The notes beneath the pieces are model-generated. The model did not search any database. It was given only the letters and a program-made list of their open reading frames with translations, and was not told the DNA's origin. Shown piece after piece: positions 40,663 through 49,355 of a DNA stretch of 64,000 nt; the first letter of the stretch is position 1; each line of letters opens with the position of its first letter. The stretch lies in the NCBI GenBank assembly GCA_031256825.1, contig JAIRPV010000042.1:1-64000 (forward strand), in the 5' to 3' direction. This stretch comes from Oscillospiraceae bacterium (GTDB lineage Bacteria > Bacillota > Clostridia > Oscillospirales > Acutalibacteraceae). Made by a program: the position numbers and the translations under genes.

Positions 40663-41946
40663 ATGATCCACATCATCGGCGGCGGCCTTGCGGGCGTTGA
40701 GGCCGCCTGGCAACTGGCGCGGGCGGGGATCCCCTGCGTGCTCAGCGAGATGAAACCCGCCCGTTTTTCGCCCGCGCACACCAACGCGGATTTAGCGGAA
40801 CTGGTCTGCTCGAATTCCCTGAAAGCGGAGCGGCTGGGTTCGGCGGCGGGCCTGCTGAAGGAAGAGATGCGGCGGCTGGGATCGCTGAGCCTGGCTGTTG
40901 CGCAAGATTGCCGGGTGCCCGCGGGCGGCGCGCTTGCGGTTGACCGCGATCGGTTTTCCCGGGGAATCACGGCGGCAATTGCGTCAGAGCCGCTGATCCG
41001 GCTGCGGCGGGAAGAGATCGCCAAACTGCCCTGCGAAGGGCCTGTTATTGTAGCGGCAGGGCCGCTGTGTTCCGACGCGCTGTCGGCCGATATCCAGCGG
41101 TTCTGCGGCGGCGGCCTGCACTTCTACGACGCGGCGGCGCCCATTGTTACAGCGGAAAGCGTTGATCGGACGCACTGCTTCGCGGCTTCGCGCTACGGGA
41201 ACGGCGGGGAAGAAGACTATCTCAATTGCCCGCTGAACCGGGAGGAATACGAGGCCTTTGAGGCGGCGCTGGTTTCCGCTGAGCGGGCGCGGCTGCACGA
41301 CTTCGACGTCTACGAGGGCTGTATGCCCATCGAAGTGCTGGCCGCGCGCGGGCGCGACGCCATTCGCTTCGGGCCGATGAAGCCCGTGGGGCTGCGCGAC
41401 CCGGCCACAGGCCGCCGCCCCTGGGCGGTTTTGCAATTGCGGCGCGAAAACGCCGGCGGCACGCTGCTCAACCTGGTAGGGTTCCAGACGAACCTGACCT
41501 TTGGCGAGCAACGGCGCGTGTTTGGGATGATTCCCGCGCTGCGGGCGGCGGAATTTGTGCGCTTTGGCGTAATGCACCGCAACACATTTTTGGATTCCCC
41601 ACGCCTGTTGGGCCCGGATTATCAGGCGCGAAGCCGCCCCGGACTATGGTTCGCCGGGCAAATCACCGGCGTGGAAGGCTATATGGAATCCGCGGGGAGC
41701 GGGATTTTGGCCGGGCGCAACGCGGCGCGCGCGCTGCGGGGCCAACCGCCGCTTGTTTTGCCCGCCGCCACCATGCTCGGCGCGCTCAGCCGCTACATCA
41801 GCGACCCGGGCGTCAAGCGCTTTGAACCGATGGGGGCCAGTTTTGGCTTGCTGCCGCCGCTGGATGAGAAGATCCGCGACAAACGCGAACGCTATGAGCG
41901 CCTGGCGGCGCGGGCGCTGACCGCACTGGATGCGGCAACCGGCTAA
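40663..41946 (+). CDS. trmFO: folate/FAD-dependent tRNA U54 methyltransferase TrmFO
   Basis: Methylates U54 of tRNAs using methylenetetrahydrofolate and FADH2, the Gram-positive alternative to SAM-dependent TrmA. The FAD-binding motif [18 protein letters not shown] is at residues 2-19, the catalytic-cysteine segment [13 protein letters not shown] follows at about 43-55, and [22 protein letters not shown] and [17 protein letters not shown] are signature blocks. The length of 427 residues is normal. The ATG at 40663 is behind AAAGGAAA; it starts the FAD motif at once, as in homologues. Confidence 0.96.
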   Translation: MIHIIGGGLAGVEAAWQLARAGIPCVLSEMKPARFSPAHTNADLAELVCSNSLKAERLGSAAGLLKEEMRRLGSLSLAVAQDCRVPAGGALAVDRDRFSRGITAAIASEPLIRLRREEIAKLPCEGPVIVAAGPLCSDALSADIQRFCGGGLHFYDAAAPIVTAESVDRTHCFAASRYGNGGEEDYLNCPLNREEYEAFEAALVSAERARLHDFDVYEGCMPIEVLAARGRDAIRFGPMKPVGLRDPATGRRPWAVLQLRRENAGGTLLNLVGFQTNLTFGEQRRVFGMIPALRAAEFVRFGVMHRNTFLDSPRLLGPDYQARSRPGLWFAGQITGVEGYMESAGSGILAGRNAARALRGQPPLVLPAATMLGALSRYISDPGVKRFEPMGASFGLLPPLDEKIRDKRERYERLAARALTALDAATG

Positions 41947-41986
41947 CCCGCCGGGCGCAGCACAAAAAATTTTCTTAAAAAACCCC

Positions 41987-42015
41987 TTGACAAGTTGCCA
42001 ATTTTGTGCTATAAT
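41987..42015 (+). promoter_or_regulatory. metY-cysK promoter
   Basis: TTGACA (41987-41992) and TATAAT (42010-42015), spacing 17, perfect consensus. The leader is only about 30 bases, so no SAM or T-box riboswitch fits. Confidence 0.85.
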
Positions 42016-42050
42016 CATACTATACCGATAGGAAAGGATGAAATTGAAGA

Positions 42051-43337
42051 ATGAGTGATTACAAATTTGAGACCCTGGCTCTGCACGTGGGGCAGGAGCA
42101 GCCCGATTCCGCGACCGACGCGCGCGCCGTGCCGATTTACGCGACCACCTCCTATGTGTTCAAGGATTCCGCTACGGCGGCGGGCCGCTTTGCGCTGGCG
42201 GTGCCCGGCAATATCTATTCGCGCCTGATGAACCCCACCAACGACGTTTTTGAGAAACGCATTGCGGCGCTGGAGGGCGGCGCGGCGGCTTTGGCCACAG
42301 CTTCGGGCGCGGCGGCAGTCACCTACGCGGTGCAAAACATTGCCCGCGCGGGCGACCACATCATCTCAGACGTGCGCATTTACGGCGGCACCTACAACCT
42401 GTTCCAGAACACCTTCCACGACATCGGCATTGAGACGAGCTTTGTGGACGGCGGCGACCCCGCGAATTTTGAGGCGGCGATTCGGCCCAACACAAAGGCA
42501 ATCTTTTTCGAGACCCTCGGCAATCCGAATTCCACTGTAGTGGATGTAGAGGCGGTTGTGGCGATTGCCCACAAGCACGGCATCCCCGTGATCGTGGACA
42601 ATACCTTTGCCACGCCTTATCTTTACCGGCCCATTGAGCACGGCGTTGATGTGGTGGTACACAGCGCAACCAAGTTCATTGGCGGGCACGGGCTGGCCAT
42701 TGGCGGCGTGATTGTGGATTCCGGCAACTTCGACTGGGCGCAGAACGACAAATTCCCGGGGCTTTCGCAGCCAAACCCGAGTTACCACGGCGTGGTGTTC
42801 ACGCAGGCCTGCGGCAACCTGGCGTATATTCTGAAAATCCGCACCACGCTCATGCGCGATACGGGCGCGGCTCTCAGCCCGTTCCACTCTTTCCTGTTTA
42901 TCCAGGGGCTTGAGACGCTCAGCCTGCGCGTCGAGCGCCACGTGGAAAACGCGCTGAAGGTTGTGGAATATCTTGCCGGCCACCCGCAGGTCATAAAAGT
43001 GAATCATCCGTCATTGCCGGAGCATCCCGATCATACGCTTTATCAAAGCTATTTCCCGAAGGGCGCTGGCTCCATCTTCACCTTCGAAATCAAGGGCGGC
43101 GCGGAAGAAGCGAAGAAGTTCACCGAGAGCCTGGAACTATTTTCGCTGCTGGCCAACGTTGCCGACCAGAAGAGCCTTGTGATCCATCCGGCCAGCACCA
43201 CGCACAGCCAGATGAGCGAAGACGAACTGCGCGAAGGCGGCATTCTGCCCAACACCGTGCGCCTTTCGGTGGGCACGGAGCATATTGAAGACATCATCGC
43301 GGATCTGGAACACGGCTTTGCCGCGATCCAGTCATAA
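42051..43337 (+). CDS. metY: O-acetylhomoserine sulfhydrylase
   Basis: A PLP enzyme of the Cys/Met metabolism family that makes homocysteine from O-acetylhomoserine and sulfide. The start [20 protein letters not shown] and [12 protein letters not shown] are typical of MetY. The PLP lysine lies in [14 protein letters not shown] (about residue 205), and [14 protein letters not shown] and [10 protein letters not shown] are conserved. The 428-residue length fits MetY rather than the shorter MetB/MetC. It is the first gene of an operon with cysK (68-base gap), so both use sulfide. GAAGA before the ATG is a weak ribosome site. Confidence 0.94.
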   Translation: MSDYKFETLALHVGQEQPDSATDARAVPIYATTSYVFKDSATAAGRFALAVPGNIYSRLMNPTNDVFEKRIAALEGGAAALATASGAAAVTYAVQNIARAGDHIISDVRIYGGTYNLFQNTFHDIGIETSFVDGGDPANFEAAIRPNTKAIFFETLGNPNSTVVDVEAVVAIAHKHGIPVIVDNTFATPYLYRPIEHGVDVVVHSATKFIGGHGLAIGGVIVDSGNFDWAQNDKFPGLSQPNPSYHGVVFTQACGNLAYILKIRTTLMRDTGAALSPFHSFLFIQGLETLSLRVERHVENALKVVEYLAGHPQVIKVNHPSLPEHPDHTLYQSYFPKGAGSIFTFEIKGGAEEAKKFTESLELFSLLANVADQKSLVIHPASTTHSQMSEDELREGGILPNTVRLSVGTEHIEDIIADLEHGFAAIQS

Positions 43338-43405
43338 TCGCTCTCTGAGCAAAAACGCGTATTCTTAACAAACCATATAACAGCATTACGACAGGGGGGA
43401 ACACC

Positions 43406-44335
43406 ATGCCAATCTACCAATCCATCGCGGAACTCATCGGCAACACTCCTTTGCTGGCCCTGGATGGCTACGCGCGGGGCAAGAACCTCGGCGCGCGCAT
43501 TCTGGGAAAGCTGGAGTACTTCAACCCGGCGGGCAGTGTGAAAGATCGCATTGCCAAAGCTATGATTGAGCAGGCCGAAGCGGCGGGCGAGCTAAAACCA
43601 GGCAGCATTATCATTGAACCCACCAGCGGGAACACGGGCATTGGCCTGGCCAGCATTGCCGCGGCCAAAGGCTACGAAATTATCCTGACAATGCCCGAGA
43701 CCATGAGCGTGGAGCGCCGCAATCTTCTGGCGGCCTACGGCGCGAAGCTTGTGCTGACAGAAGGGGCCAAGGGCATGAAAGGCGCCATCGCCAGAGCGGA
43801 GGAACTGCATGCCCAAACGCCGGGCAGCTTTATTCCCAGCCAGTTCGAGAACCCCACCAACCCGGCGATTCATAAGGCGACCACCGGCCCGGAAATCTGG
43901 AACGACACCGAGGGCCATGTGGATATTTTTGTGGCGGGCATTGGCACGGGGGGCACCATTTCAGGCGCGGGCGAATACCTGAAGGAAAAGAACCCCGACT
44001 TAACGATCGTTGCCGTGGAACCGGCTGATTCGCCGGTGCTCAGCCGCGGCACAGCGGGGCCGCACAAAATCCAGGGCATTGGCGCGGGCTTTGTACCGAA
44101 GACGCTGAACACGGATATCTACGACGAAATTATTACCGCCAAGCACGAGGATGCGTTTGCCGCGGCGCAGCAGCTGGCCGCCGCGCAAGGCGTGCTGGTG
44201 GGCATCAGCTCGGGCGCGGCGCTCTGGGCTGCCGCGCAGGTTGCGGCCCGGCCGGAAAACGAGGGCAAGGTCATCGTGGCCATTTTGCCCGACACGGGCG
44301 AGCGCTATTTGAGCACGCCGTTGTTCGCTAAGTGA
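43406..44335 (+). CDS. cysK: cysteine synthase A (O-acetylserine sulfhydrylase)
   Basis: A PLP enzyme of 309 residues making cysteine from O-acetylserine and sulfide. The PLP lysine is in [15 protein letters not shown] (about residue 43), the substrate loop is [12 protein letters not shown], the phosphate loop is [15 protein letters not shown], and a [11 protein letters not shown] segment contacts the pyridine ring. CysM is less likely given length and the GTGGTISG context. GGGGGG lies 5-10 bases before the ATG, and a terminator follows. Confidence 0.95.
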   Translation: MPIYQSIAELIGNTPLLALDGYARGKNLGARILGKLEYFNPAGSVKDRIAKAMIEQAEAAGELKPGSIIIEPTSGNTGIGLASIAAAKGYEIILTMPETMSVERRNLLAAYGAKLVLTEGAKGMKGAIARAEELHAQTPGSFIPSQFENPTNPAIHKATTGPEIWNDTEGHVDIFVAGIGTGGTISGAGEYLKEKNPDLTIVAVEPADSPVLSRGTAGPHKIQGIGAGFVPKTLNTDIYDEIITAKHEDAFAAAQQLAAAQGVLVGISSGAALWAAAQVAARPENEGKVIVAILPDTGERYLSTPLFAK

Positions 44336-44343
44336 GACCGCAA

Positions 44344-44379
44344 AAAAGCGCCGCCCTTCTGCGGAGGGGCGGCGCTTTT
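44344..44379 (+). terminator. rho-independent terminator after cysK
   Basis: AAAAGCGCCGCCC (44344-44356) and GGGCGGCGCTTTT (44367-44379) form a 13-bp stem with A/T ends; it probably acts for both cysK and the convergent PTS IIC gene. Confidence 0.85.
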
Positions 44380-44391
44380 GGTTTGCCTGTT

Positions 44392-45780
44392 TCAACGCTG
44401 CGCGAATTTTTTTGCCAGGCCGCGCATTTCCAGAACGATATCGCCCGTTGGTTCCACATAAGTACCGCGGCGCAGCTGGCCCTTCACCTGGAACGATCGC
44501 AGCAGGAACATCACCAGCCCGCCAACAAGGCCTCCCGCTAAGATGAGGAAGAACAGCGGCAGGCGGCAGCGGAGCCAATCGCCCGAGCGCAGGGGCAGCG
44601 TAAACGAAAGATAAATTTCGCCGCGCCGCAGCAGTTCGGTCATTGTCATGCCTGTGCCATATTTCGGCAGTTCCGTGAGGTAGGATGTGTTCACAATCCC
44701 GGCCGCAGCGGTGACAAGGCCGGTGAACCCGCAGCCTGCCATAAGCCCGGGGATGACGCTCAGCGGCGAACGCAGCGCGAAAGGCATGCTGAACGCCACG
44801 GTGAGCTTTACGTTTTCGAAAAACGCGTTGATTGGCCCGCTGACAGCCAGATTAAAATCGTCGTTATCCAGAGCGGGGCGCCGGCGCAGCTTCGCTAAGA
44901 GCGTCATAAACAACGGGCACCAGCCAAAGGCGATGAAGCACGCGCCGTAGATGGTCAGCAGCCGCGCGTCGCCCGCGTAAAACGCCGCGCAGGCCGCGCC
45001 GAACGCCGCCATGGAAAGCGGGCCAATGACGTCGAAACCGACCATCAGGCCCATAAGCAGGCCTGTGAGCGGGATGTGGCTGCGCGCAAGAGAGGACAAC
45101 GCCTCCTGCGCCCAAACGCCGAGCGCGCCGAAGGGTTTTTGGATGCCGTAGCGCACCAAAAGAAAGGTCAGCGCGGCGCTGGCCACAGGGATGATCAAGA
45201 CCAGCACAATCAGATCCACCTGCTCAAGCAGCTGTTCGCCCGTGAGATTCAGCTTTTTGGCCAAGCCTAGTTTTTGGAGCGGTTGATCCAGCTTTTTGCC
45301 CAGCGATATCTTTGCGTTGTGCCAGCCCGCATATAAAAATTTGATGAGCAGCGCGCAAAACAGCGCCATAACAAAATAGCCCAAATAGCCGATGTTGACC
45401 CCGCCGCCGTTATTGAGCGGCGCAGCGAAAAAAGCGAAGTAGCCCTCTTGCGCGTGGATCGGCGTGCCGGAGGCGAAATGGGCGAAATAAACCGAAAGCG
45501 CCAGCCCCGGCGCCAGCCCCGGCAGCCCCGCGATAAGATAACAGAGCACAGCCGAAAGGGATATCATAAAGAAATCGGTACCCCAGAAAAGGATGAACCA
45601 TAAAATGCGCTCGTTGGCTGGCTCAAGCGCGCCGAGCATGTGCTGCACGCCGAGGATGTTTTGCACCACGAAGAAAAAGCCCGCGCCCAGCGCGCCGAAC
45701 AGCTGCACAAGGAAGAGGATGGCGGTGGTGCGGTAGATTTTTGCCCGCGTATCTTTGATCAGAGGGGCTAGTTTATGCAT
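44392..45780 (-). CDS. PTS fructose-type IIC permease-like protein (orphan)
   Basis: A 462-residue polytopic membrane protein with about ten helices, resembling the fructose-family PTS EIIC fold: LCYLIAGLPGLAPGLALSVY, GYLGYFVMALFCALLIK and MGLMVGFDVIGPLSMAAF correspond to conserved EIIC blocks. No IIA or IIB domain is attached, and no such gene, HPr or kinase is adjacent. It may be a lone IIC served by distant components, or a permease reusing the fold. The start at 45780 is behind AAAGG; a longer in-frame reading would enter the promoter. Confidence 0.75.
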   Translation of the reverse strand: MHKLAPLIKDTRAKIYRTTAILFLVQLFGALGAGFFFVVQNILGVQHMLGALEPANERILWFILFWGTDFFMISLSAVLCYLIAGLPGLAPGLALSVYFAHFASGTPIHAQEGYFAFFAAPLNNGGGVNIGYLGYFVMALFCALLIKFLYAGWHNAKISLGKKLDQPLQKLGLAKKLNLTGEQLLEQVDLIVLVLIIPVASAALTFLLVRYGIQKPFGALGVWAQEALSSLARSHIPLTGLLMGLMVGFDVIGPLSMAAFGAACAAFYAGDARLLTIYGACFIAFGWCPLFMTLLAKLRRRPALDNDDFNLAVSGPINAFFENVKLTVAFSMPFALRSPLSVIPGLMAGCGFTGLVTAAAGIVNTSYLTELPKYGTGMTMTELLRRGEIYLSFTLPLRSGDWLRCRLPLFFLILAGGLVGGLVMFLLRSFQVKGQLRRGTYVEPTGDIVLEMRGLAKKFAQR

Positions 45781-45810
45781 GAAAGCACAACCTTTCTTGC
45801 GTTTTAGCCC

Positions 45811-45839
45811 ATTATAGCACACTTTGCCAAATAATGCAA
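45811..45839 (-). promoter_or_regulatory. promoter of the PTS IIC gene
   Basis: Minus-strand TTGCAT (45839-45834) and TATAAT (45816-45811), spacing 17. Confidence 0.7.
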
Positions 45840-45966
45840 GCACGAAAAAGCGGGGGCTTCCCAGCAAAGCTTCTTCTGCCAGAACCGCAACACGATTCGC
45901 GCAGCTACGACAGGCTTGCTGAAGTTTTGCCTTGGGTTGTAACGCGCGGCGCGCCAAATATATTGC

Positions 45967-45995
45967 TTGCATTTTTAGCCCGCGTCAGGTATAAT
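45967..45995 (+). promoter_or_regulatory. promoter of the yhaM-like gene
   Basis: TTGCAT (45967-45972) and TATAAT (45990-45995), spacing 17, 32 bases before the ATG. Confidence 0.7.
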
Positions 45996-46027
45996 AAGAA
46001 AAAGAACTATGGGAACAGGAGAGCGTT

Positions 46028-46984
46028 ATGAATTTTACCTGCGTCAACAACGCCACAGGGGCCTTGGAGGGCTATTGCCTGATCAAAACCGCCGAACAAA
46101 AAACAACCCAGAAAGGGCTGCCCTACCTTGACATGCTGCTGATGGATGCGGACGGGGAAATCACCGCGAAATTTTGGGATTACCGGCCCGAAGCCCACGG
46201 CAATTTTGCGCCCAACGAGCTTGTGAAAGTGCGCGGCACGGTTTCGGTCTATAACGGGCAGGATCAGTTCCGCGTCGAGCGCTTGCGCCGGGCCGACGAA
46301 CGCGACGACGTGCGCATGGAGGATTTTGTGCCTTCCGCGCCGGAGACCGGGGAGGATATGCTGGCGGAGATTGTTCTGACGGCAGAGTCGTTTGTCAATC
46401 AAGACCTGCGCCGGCTTGTGCTTTCCATATTGGAAGAGCGGCGCGCGCAGCTGCTCTATTGGCCGGCGGCCTTCCGGCTGCATCACGCTGTGCGGGCGGG
46501 GCTGCTCTGGCATACGCTGAGCATGCTGCGCCTGGCGCGGGCGATTGCGCCGCTTTATCCGCAGCTCAACGCCGAACTGCTCTACACCGGAGTGATTCTG
46601 CACGACATTGAAAAGCTAACGGAATTCGACGTGCCGCCGACGGGCCTGGCTTCCGGCTATACCCTGAAGGGCAATCTGGTAGGGCATCTGGTGGGCGGCG
46701 CGGTCTATCTGGAGCAAAAGGCCCGGGAACTGGAGCTGCCGGACGAACTGCTGATCCTCTTGCAGCATATGTTGATTTCTCACCATGGCGAGCCGGAGTT
46801 TGGCGCGGCCATGCGGCCTATGTTCCTCGAGGCCGAAGTGCTCAGCGAAATCGACCTGCTTGACGCGCGCGTCAACGAAGTGAGCGCCGCGCTGGCGGGC
46901 GTGGAACCGGGGGCGTTCACGAGCAAAATCTGGGCCATGGATAACCGCAAGTTTTATAAGCACACCTATGAGGCGCAGGGCTGA
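46028..46984 (+). CDS. yhaM: YhaM-type 3'-5' exoribonuclease (OB fold plus HD domain)
   Basis: A 318-residue cytosolic nuclease of the YhaM/CBF1 family. The N-terminal OB fold is visible in LPYLDMLLMDADGEITAKFW and VKVRGTVSVYNGQDQFRVER. The HD domain has HHAVRAGLLWHTLSMLRLA (His), GVILHDIEKL (His-Asp), a downstream HMLISHHGEPEFG and the terminal ALAGVEPGAFTSKIWAMD. All metal ligands seem present. It trims RNA, and in Bacillus also single-stranded DNA. AGGAGAGC precedes the ATG. Confidence 0.92.
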   Translation: MNFTCVNNATGALEGYCLIKTAEQKTTQKGLPYLDMLLMDADGEITAKFWDYRPEAHGNFAPNELVKVRGTVSVYNGQDQFRVERLRRADERDDVRMEDFVPSAPETGEDMLAEIVLTAESFVNQDLRRLVLSILEERRAQLLYWPAAFRLHHAVRAGLLWHTLSMLRLARAIAPLYPQLNAELLYTGVILHDIEKLTEFDVPPTGLASGYTLKGNLVGHLVGGAVYLEQKARELELPDELLILLQHMLISHHGEPEFGAAMRPMFLEAEVLSEIDLLDARVNEVSAALAGVEPGAFTSKIWAMDNRKFYKHTYEAQG

Positions 46985-47044
46985 ATACGAACCAGAACGC
47001 GCCCCAGGCCCCGGCGATTCTATGATACCGAAAGAGGAAACCAT

Positions 47045-47692
47045 ATGCAGCAGGCCATGCACCCTGTCCGCCTGACATTTGAAAAACGCGGGCGCGCGAT
47101 TTATATTTCGCATTTGGATTTGATGCGCGCCATGTCCCGCGCGGTGCGCCGGGCGGCGCTGCCGCTCTGGTATACCGAAGGCTTCCATCCGCATCCCTAT
47201 TTGTCGTTCCCGCTGCCGCTGCCGCTGGGGCAGGAGGCTCTGCGCGAAGCTGTTGATTTGCGGCTGCTGGAACCCATGCCGCCGGACGAAATTGTGCGGC
47301 GCATGAACGAAGCCCTGCCCGGGGGCTTGCGCGTGCTGCGGGCGGGGGAACCCTGGTGCGGCGCGGGCGAGATTGCGGCGGCGGAGTATGAAATTTCGTT
47401 TGTCTGCAAGGATATCGAAACAACAAGGCAGGCGATGGCCGCAGGATCGCTGACCATCAAAAAGATGGGCAAGCAGGGGCACAGGAAGGTGGAAAAAGAG
47501 ATTGCGCTGGCCCCGCTGCTGGTTTCGTATGAGCTGACGCAAGGGAACGACCGCGCGCTGCTGGGCTGCGTTTTGGCGGCGGGGAGCGAACGGAACCTGA
47601 ACCCGGCGCTGCTGGTGGAAGCTTTGGGCGGCGAAGCGCCGCGCATATGCCGAACACGCCTGCTGCGCGGGGATGGGCAGGAATGGGAATGA
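47045..47692 (+). CDS. DUF2344 / TIGR03936 protein (radical-SAM-associated)
   Basis: A 215-residue protein of the TIGR03936 family. Its start VRLTFEKRGRAIYISHLDLM and the block YTEGFHPHPYLSFPLPLPLG are diagnostic. It usually accompanies a TIGR03960 radical SAM protein and ribonuclease G, or is fused to the former. Neither is in this window, so here it is detached from its usual partners. The function is unproven, probably RNA-related. It lies 60 bases after yhaM, with AGAGGAAA before the ATG. Confidence 0.87.
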   Translation: MQQAMHPVRLTFEKRGRAIYISHLDLMRAMSRAVRRAALPLWYTEGFHPHPYLSFPLPLPLGQEALREAVDLRLLEPMPPDEIVRRMNEALPGGLRVLRAGEPWCGAGEIAAAEYEISFVCKDIETTRQAMAAGSLTIKKMGKQGHRKVEKEIALAPLLVSYELTQGNDRALLGCVLAAGSERNLNPALLVEALGGEAPRICRTRLLRGDGQEWE

Positions 47693-47710
47693 TCCCGCAG
47701 CGAAATGGTG

Positions 47711-47739
47711 TTGACAACGCCCGCCCGACGGTGTATAAT
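47711..47739 (+). promoter_or_regulatory. promoter of the DUF5058 operon
   Basis: TTGACA (47711-47716) and TATAAT (47734-47739), spacing 17, perfect consensus. It starts a leader of about 150 bases. Confidence 0.85.
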
Positions 47740-47787
47740 GTTTAAAAAGGGCGGCGGGAGGGACTTTTTGACGAAATTGGGGAAGAG

Positions 47788-47836
47788 AATGAAACCCCGT
47801 TCGCCGGAGCGAAGGACGGGGTTATCATTATTTTTT
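47788..47836 (+). terminator. leader terminator (candidate attenuator) before the DUF5058 gene
   Basis: AATGA-AACCCCGT (47788-47800) pairs with ACGGGGTT-A-TCATT (47816-47829) around an inner TCGC-CGGA-GCGA stem-loop, and is followed by ATTTTTT. It lies within the 5' leader. Upstream GGCGGCGGG and GGGG (about 47751-47783) could pair with CCCC or CGCC in the terminator arm, giving an alternative fold. This is the layout of a transcriptional attenuator or riboswitch; I do not recognise the class. Confidence 0.65.
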
Positions 47837-47899
47837 CTGAGCAAGAAAACCTGCGATTTTATTGGAGAAATATGCAAATCATAAAAGGAGTTGCTGTAG

Positions 47900-48670
47900 A
47901 TGGACTTTAAACAAAGCGCGTTCATGTACGCCTTGGGCGGGGCGGTTGTTGTGTTCGTTACGGTGCAGTCGCTGTTCTTCCTGCGCAAGGCGTGGAGGCG
48001 CGGGCGCGAGATCGGCATTTCCGCGCAAACGCTGCGCGGCGTGGTAACTTCCAGCGTGCTTTTTACCGTTGCGCCGTCTTTGGCCATAGCGGCCACGGTG
48101 CTGGCGCTCTCGAACTCGCTGGGGCTGGTATTGCCATGGATTCGGCTGAGCGTTATCGGCAACCTTTCCTACGAGGCAACGGCCGCCGCGGCCGCCGCCA
48201 GCGGGCTGGGGCTTCCCGGCGGGCTAAATGTCCCCGTGGATGACCCCGCTGCATTTTCGGCCATTGCCTGGGTGATGACCATCGGCAGCGTGTTCCCGCT
48301 GGTGTTGCTGCCGCTTTTCCTCAAGAAGATCCAGGCAAAAATCGGCAAAGCAGCCGTTGGCAAGGCCGCCTGGACCGATCTGATGAGCGCCGCGGCGTTC
48401 ATCGGGCTGATTGCCGCGTTTGTGGCGCGCGCCATCGCGGGAAAAGGCGAAGCGGACCGCGCGGGCGACGGCGCGGGGGTGCTTTCGGTGTTGACGCTTG
48501 CCACTGCGGTTCTTGTTATGGTGCTGTTGGAATTGCTGATACGCAAACGCGGCTGGAAGTGGGCGGAGCCGTTTGCCATGCCGCTGAGCATGTTCGCGGC
48601 CATGGGCATGGCGGTGGTCTACGCGCATATTTTGCCCGCAAGCGTCGCGTTCCTGGAATGGAGGGGTTGA
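47900..48670 (+). CDS. DUF5058 family membrane protein
   Basis: A 256-residue integral membrane protein with about six helices: one at 9-29, then VVTSSVLFTVAPSLAIAATV, a middle pair around residues 125-150, and FIGLIAAFVARAIAG plus two near the end. It matches DUF5058, a Firmicutes family of unknown function usually next to a second membrane protein as here. The likely role is a two-component transporter, by inference only. AAAGGAG precedes the ATG, and a leader terminator lies 64 bases upstream. The next gene starts 1 base after its stop. Confidence 0.8.
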   Translation: MDFKQSAFMYALGGAVVVFVTVQSLFFLRKAWRRGREIGISAQTLRGVVTSSVLFTVAPSLAIAATVLALSNSLGLVLPWIRLSVIGNLSYEATAAAAAASGLGLPGGLNVPVDDPAAFSAIAWVMTIGSVFPLVLLPLFLKKIQAKIGKAAVGKAAWTDLMSAAAFIGLIAAFVARAIAGKGEADRAGDGAGVLSVLTLATAVLVMVLLELLIRKRGWKWAEPFAMPLSMFAAMGMAVVYAHILPASVAFLEWRG

Positions 48671-48671
48671 G

Positions 48672-49355
48672 ATGAAAGCTGAAAAAAGCTATTTCGACAA
48701 AGTTCACACCTGGGGGCGCGTTTCCTGCGTTACCTCCCTTGTGTTCATGATGGGCGTTCCCCTGGCAATCACGCTCCATCTGGATGCTTGGCCGCCGCTT
48801 TCGGGGCTGCTGAAGGGTCTGGCCGGGGTGCTCCCCATGTTTTGGACGGTGGCGGTCATAGAGGCCCTGAGTTATGGGCCAATCATTGGCAGCGGAGGAG
48901 CCTATCTGGCCTTTGTTACGGGGAATATCTCCAACCTGAAATTGCCGTGCGCGATAGCGGCGCTCAAAGGAACCGGCGCCCGCGCCAACACCGAAGAGGG
49001 CGAGGTAATTTCAACCATCGCCGTGGCTTCTTCCGCCATTGCCACAACGGTCATTATCGCGCTGGGCGTGCTGCTGTTTTCGCCGATTCTGCCGCTGCTG
49101 ACAGCGGAGGGTTCCCTCGCCGCAACGGCTTTTCAGCAGGTGCTGCCCGCGTTGTTTGGCGCGCTGCTGGCGGGCTATCTGGGCAAGCACTGGCGCGTTG
49201 CCGTAACGCCCGTGCTGGCGGGCGTTTTGGTGCTGGTGTTTGCCCCGGGCTTGCAGGTGGGCGTATTGATCCCGATTTTGGTTATCCTATCGCTTGCGGC
49301 AGCGCAGGTGATGTGGAAAATAGAAGGAGAAAGGAATCGTTCCAATGGAAAATGA
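48672..49355 (+). CDS. partner membrane protein of DUF5058
   Basis: A 227-residue membrane protein with about five or six helices (VSCVTSLVFMMGVPLAITL, MFWTVAVIEALSYGPIIGSG, TTVIIALGVLLFSPILPLL, LFGALLAGYLG, VLAGVLVLVFAPGLQVGV). The segment SYGPIIGSGGAYLAFVTGN, with small residues inside the membrane, resembles a substrate path in a transporter. I do not recognise a named family. It starts 1 base after DUF5058 and overlaps the phosphoesterase start by 11 bases, indicating co-translation. Confidence 0.75.
   Translation: MKAEKSYFDKVHTWGRVSCVTSLVFMMGVPLAITLHLDAWPPLSGLLKGLAGVLPMFWTVAVIEALSYGPIIGSGGAYLAFVTGNISNLKLPCAIAALKGTGARANTEEGEVISTIAVASSAIATTVIIALGVLLFSPILPLLTAEGSLAATAFQQVLPALFGALLAGYLGKHWRVAVTPVLAGVLVLVFAPGLQVGVLIPILVILSLAAAQVMWKIEGERNRSNGK

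Noticed and set aside
42016..42050. SAM riboswitch or T-box before metY
   Set aside because: The leader after the promoter is only about 30 bases, too short for either.
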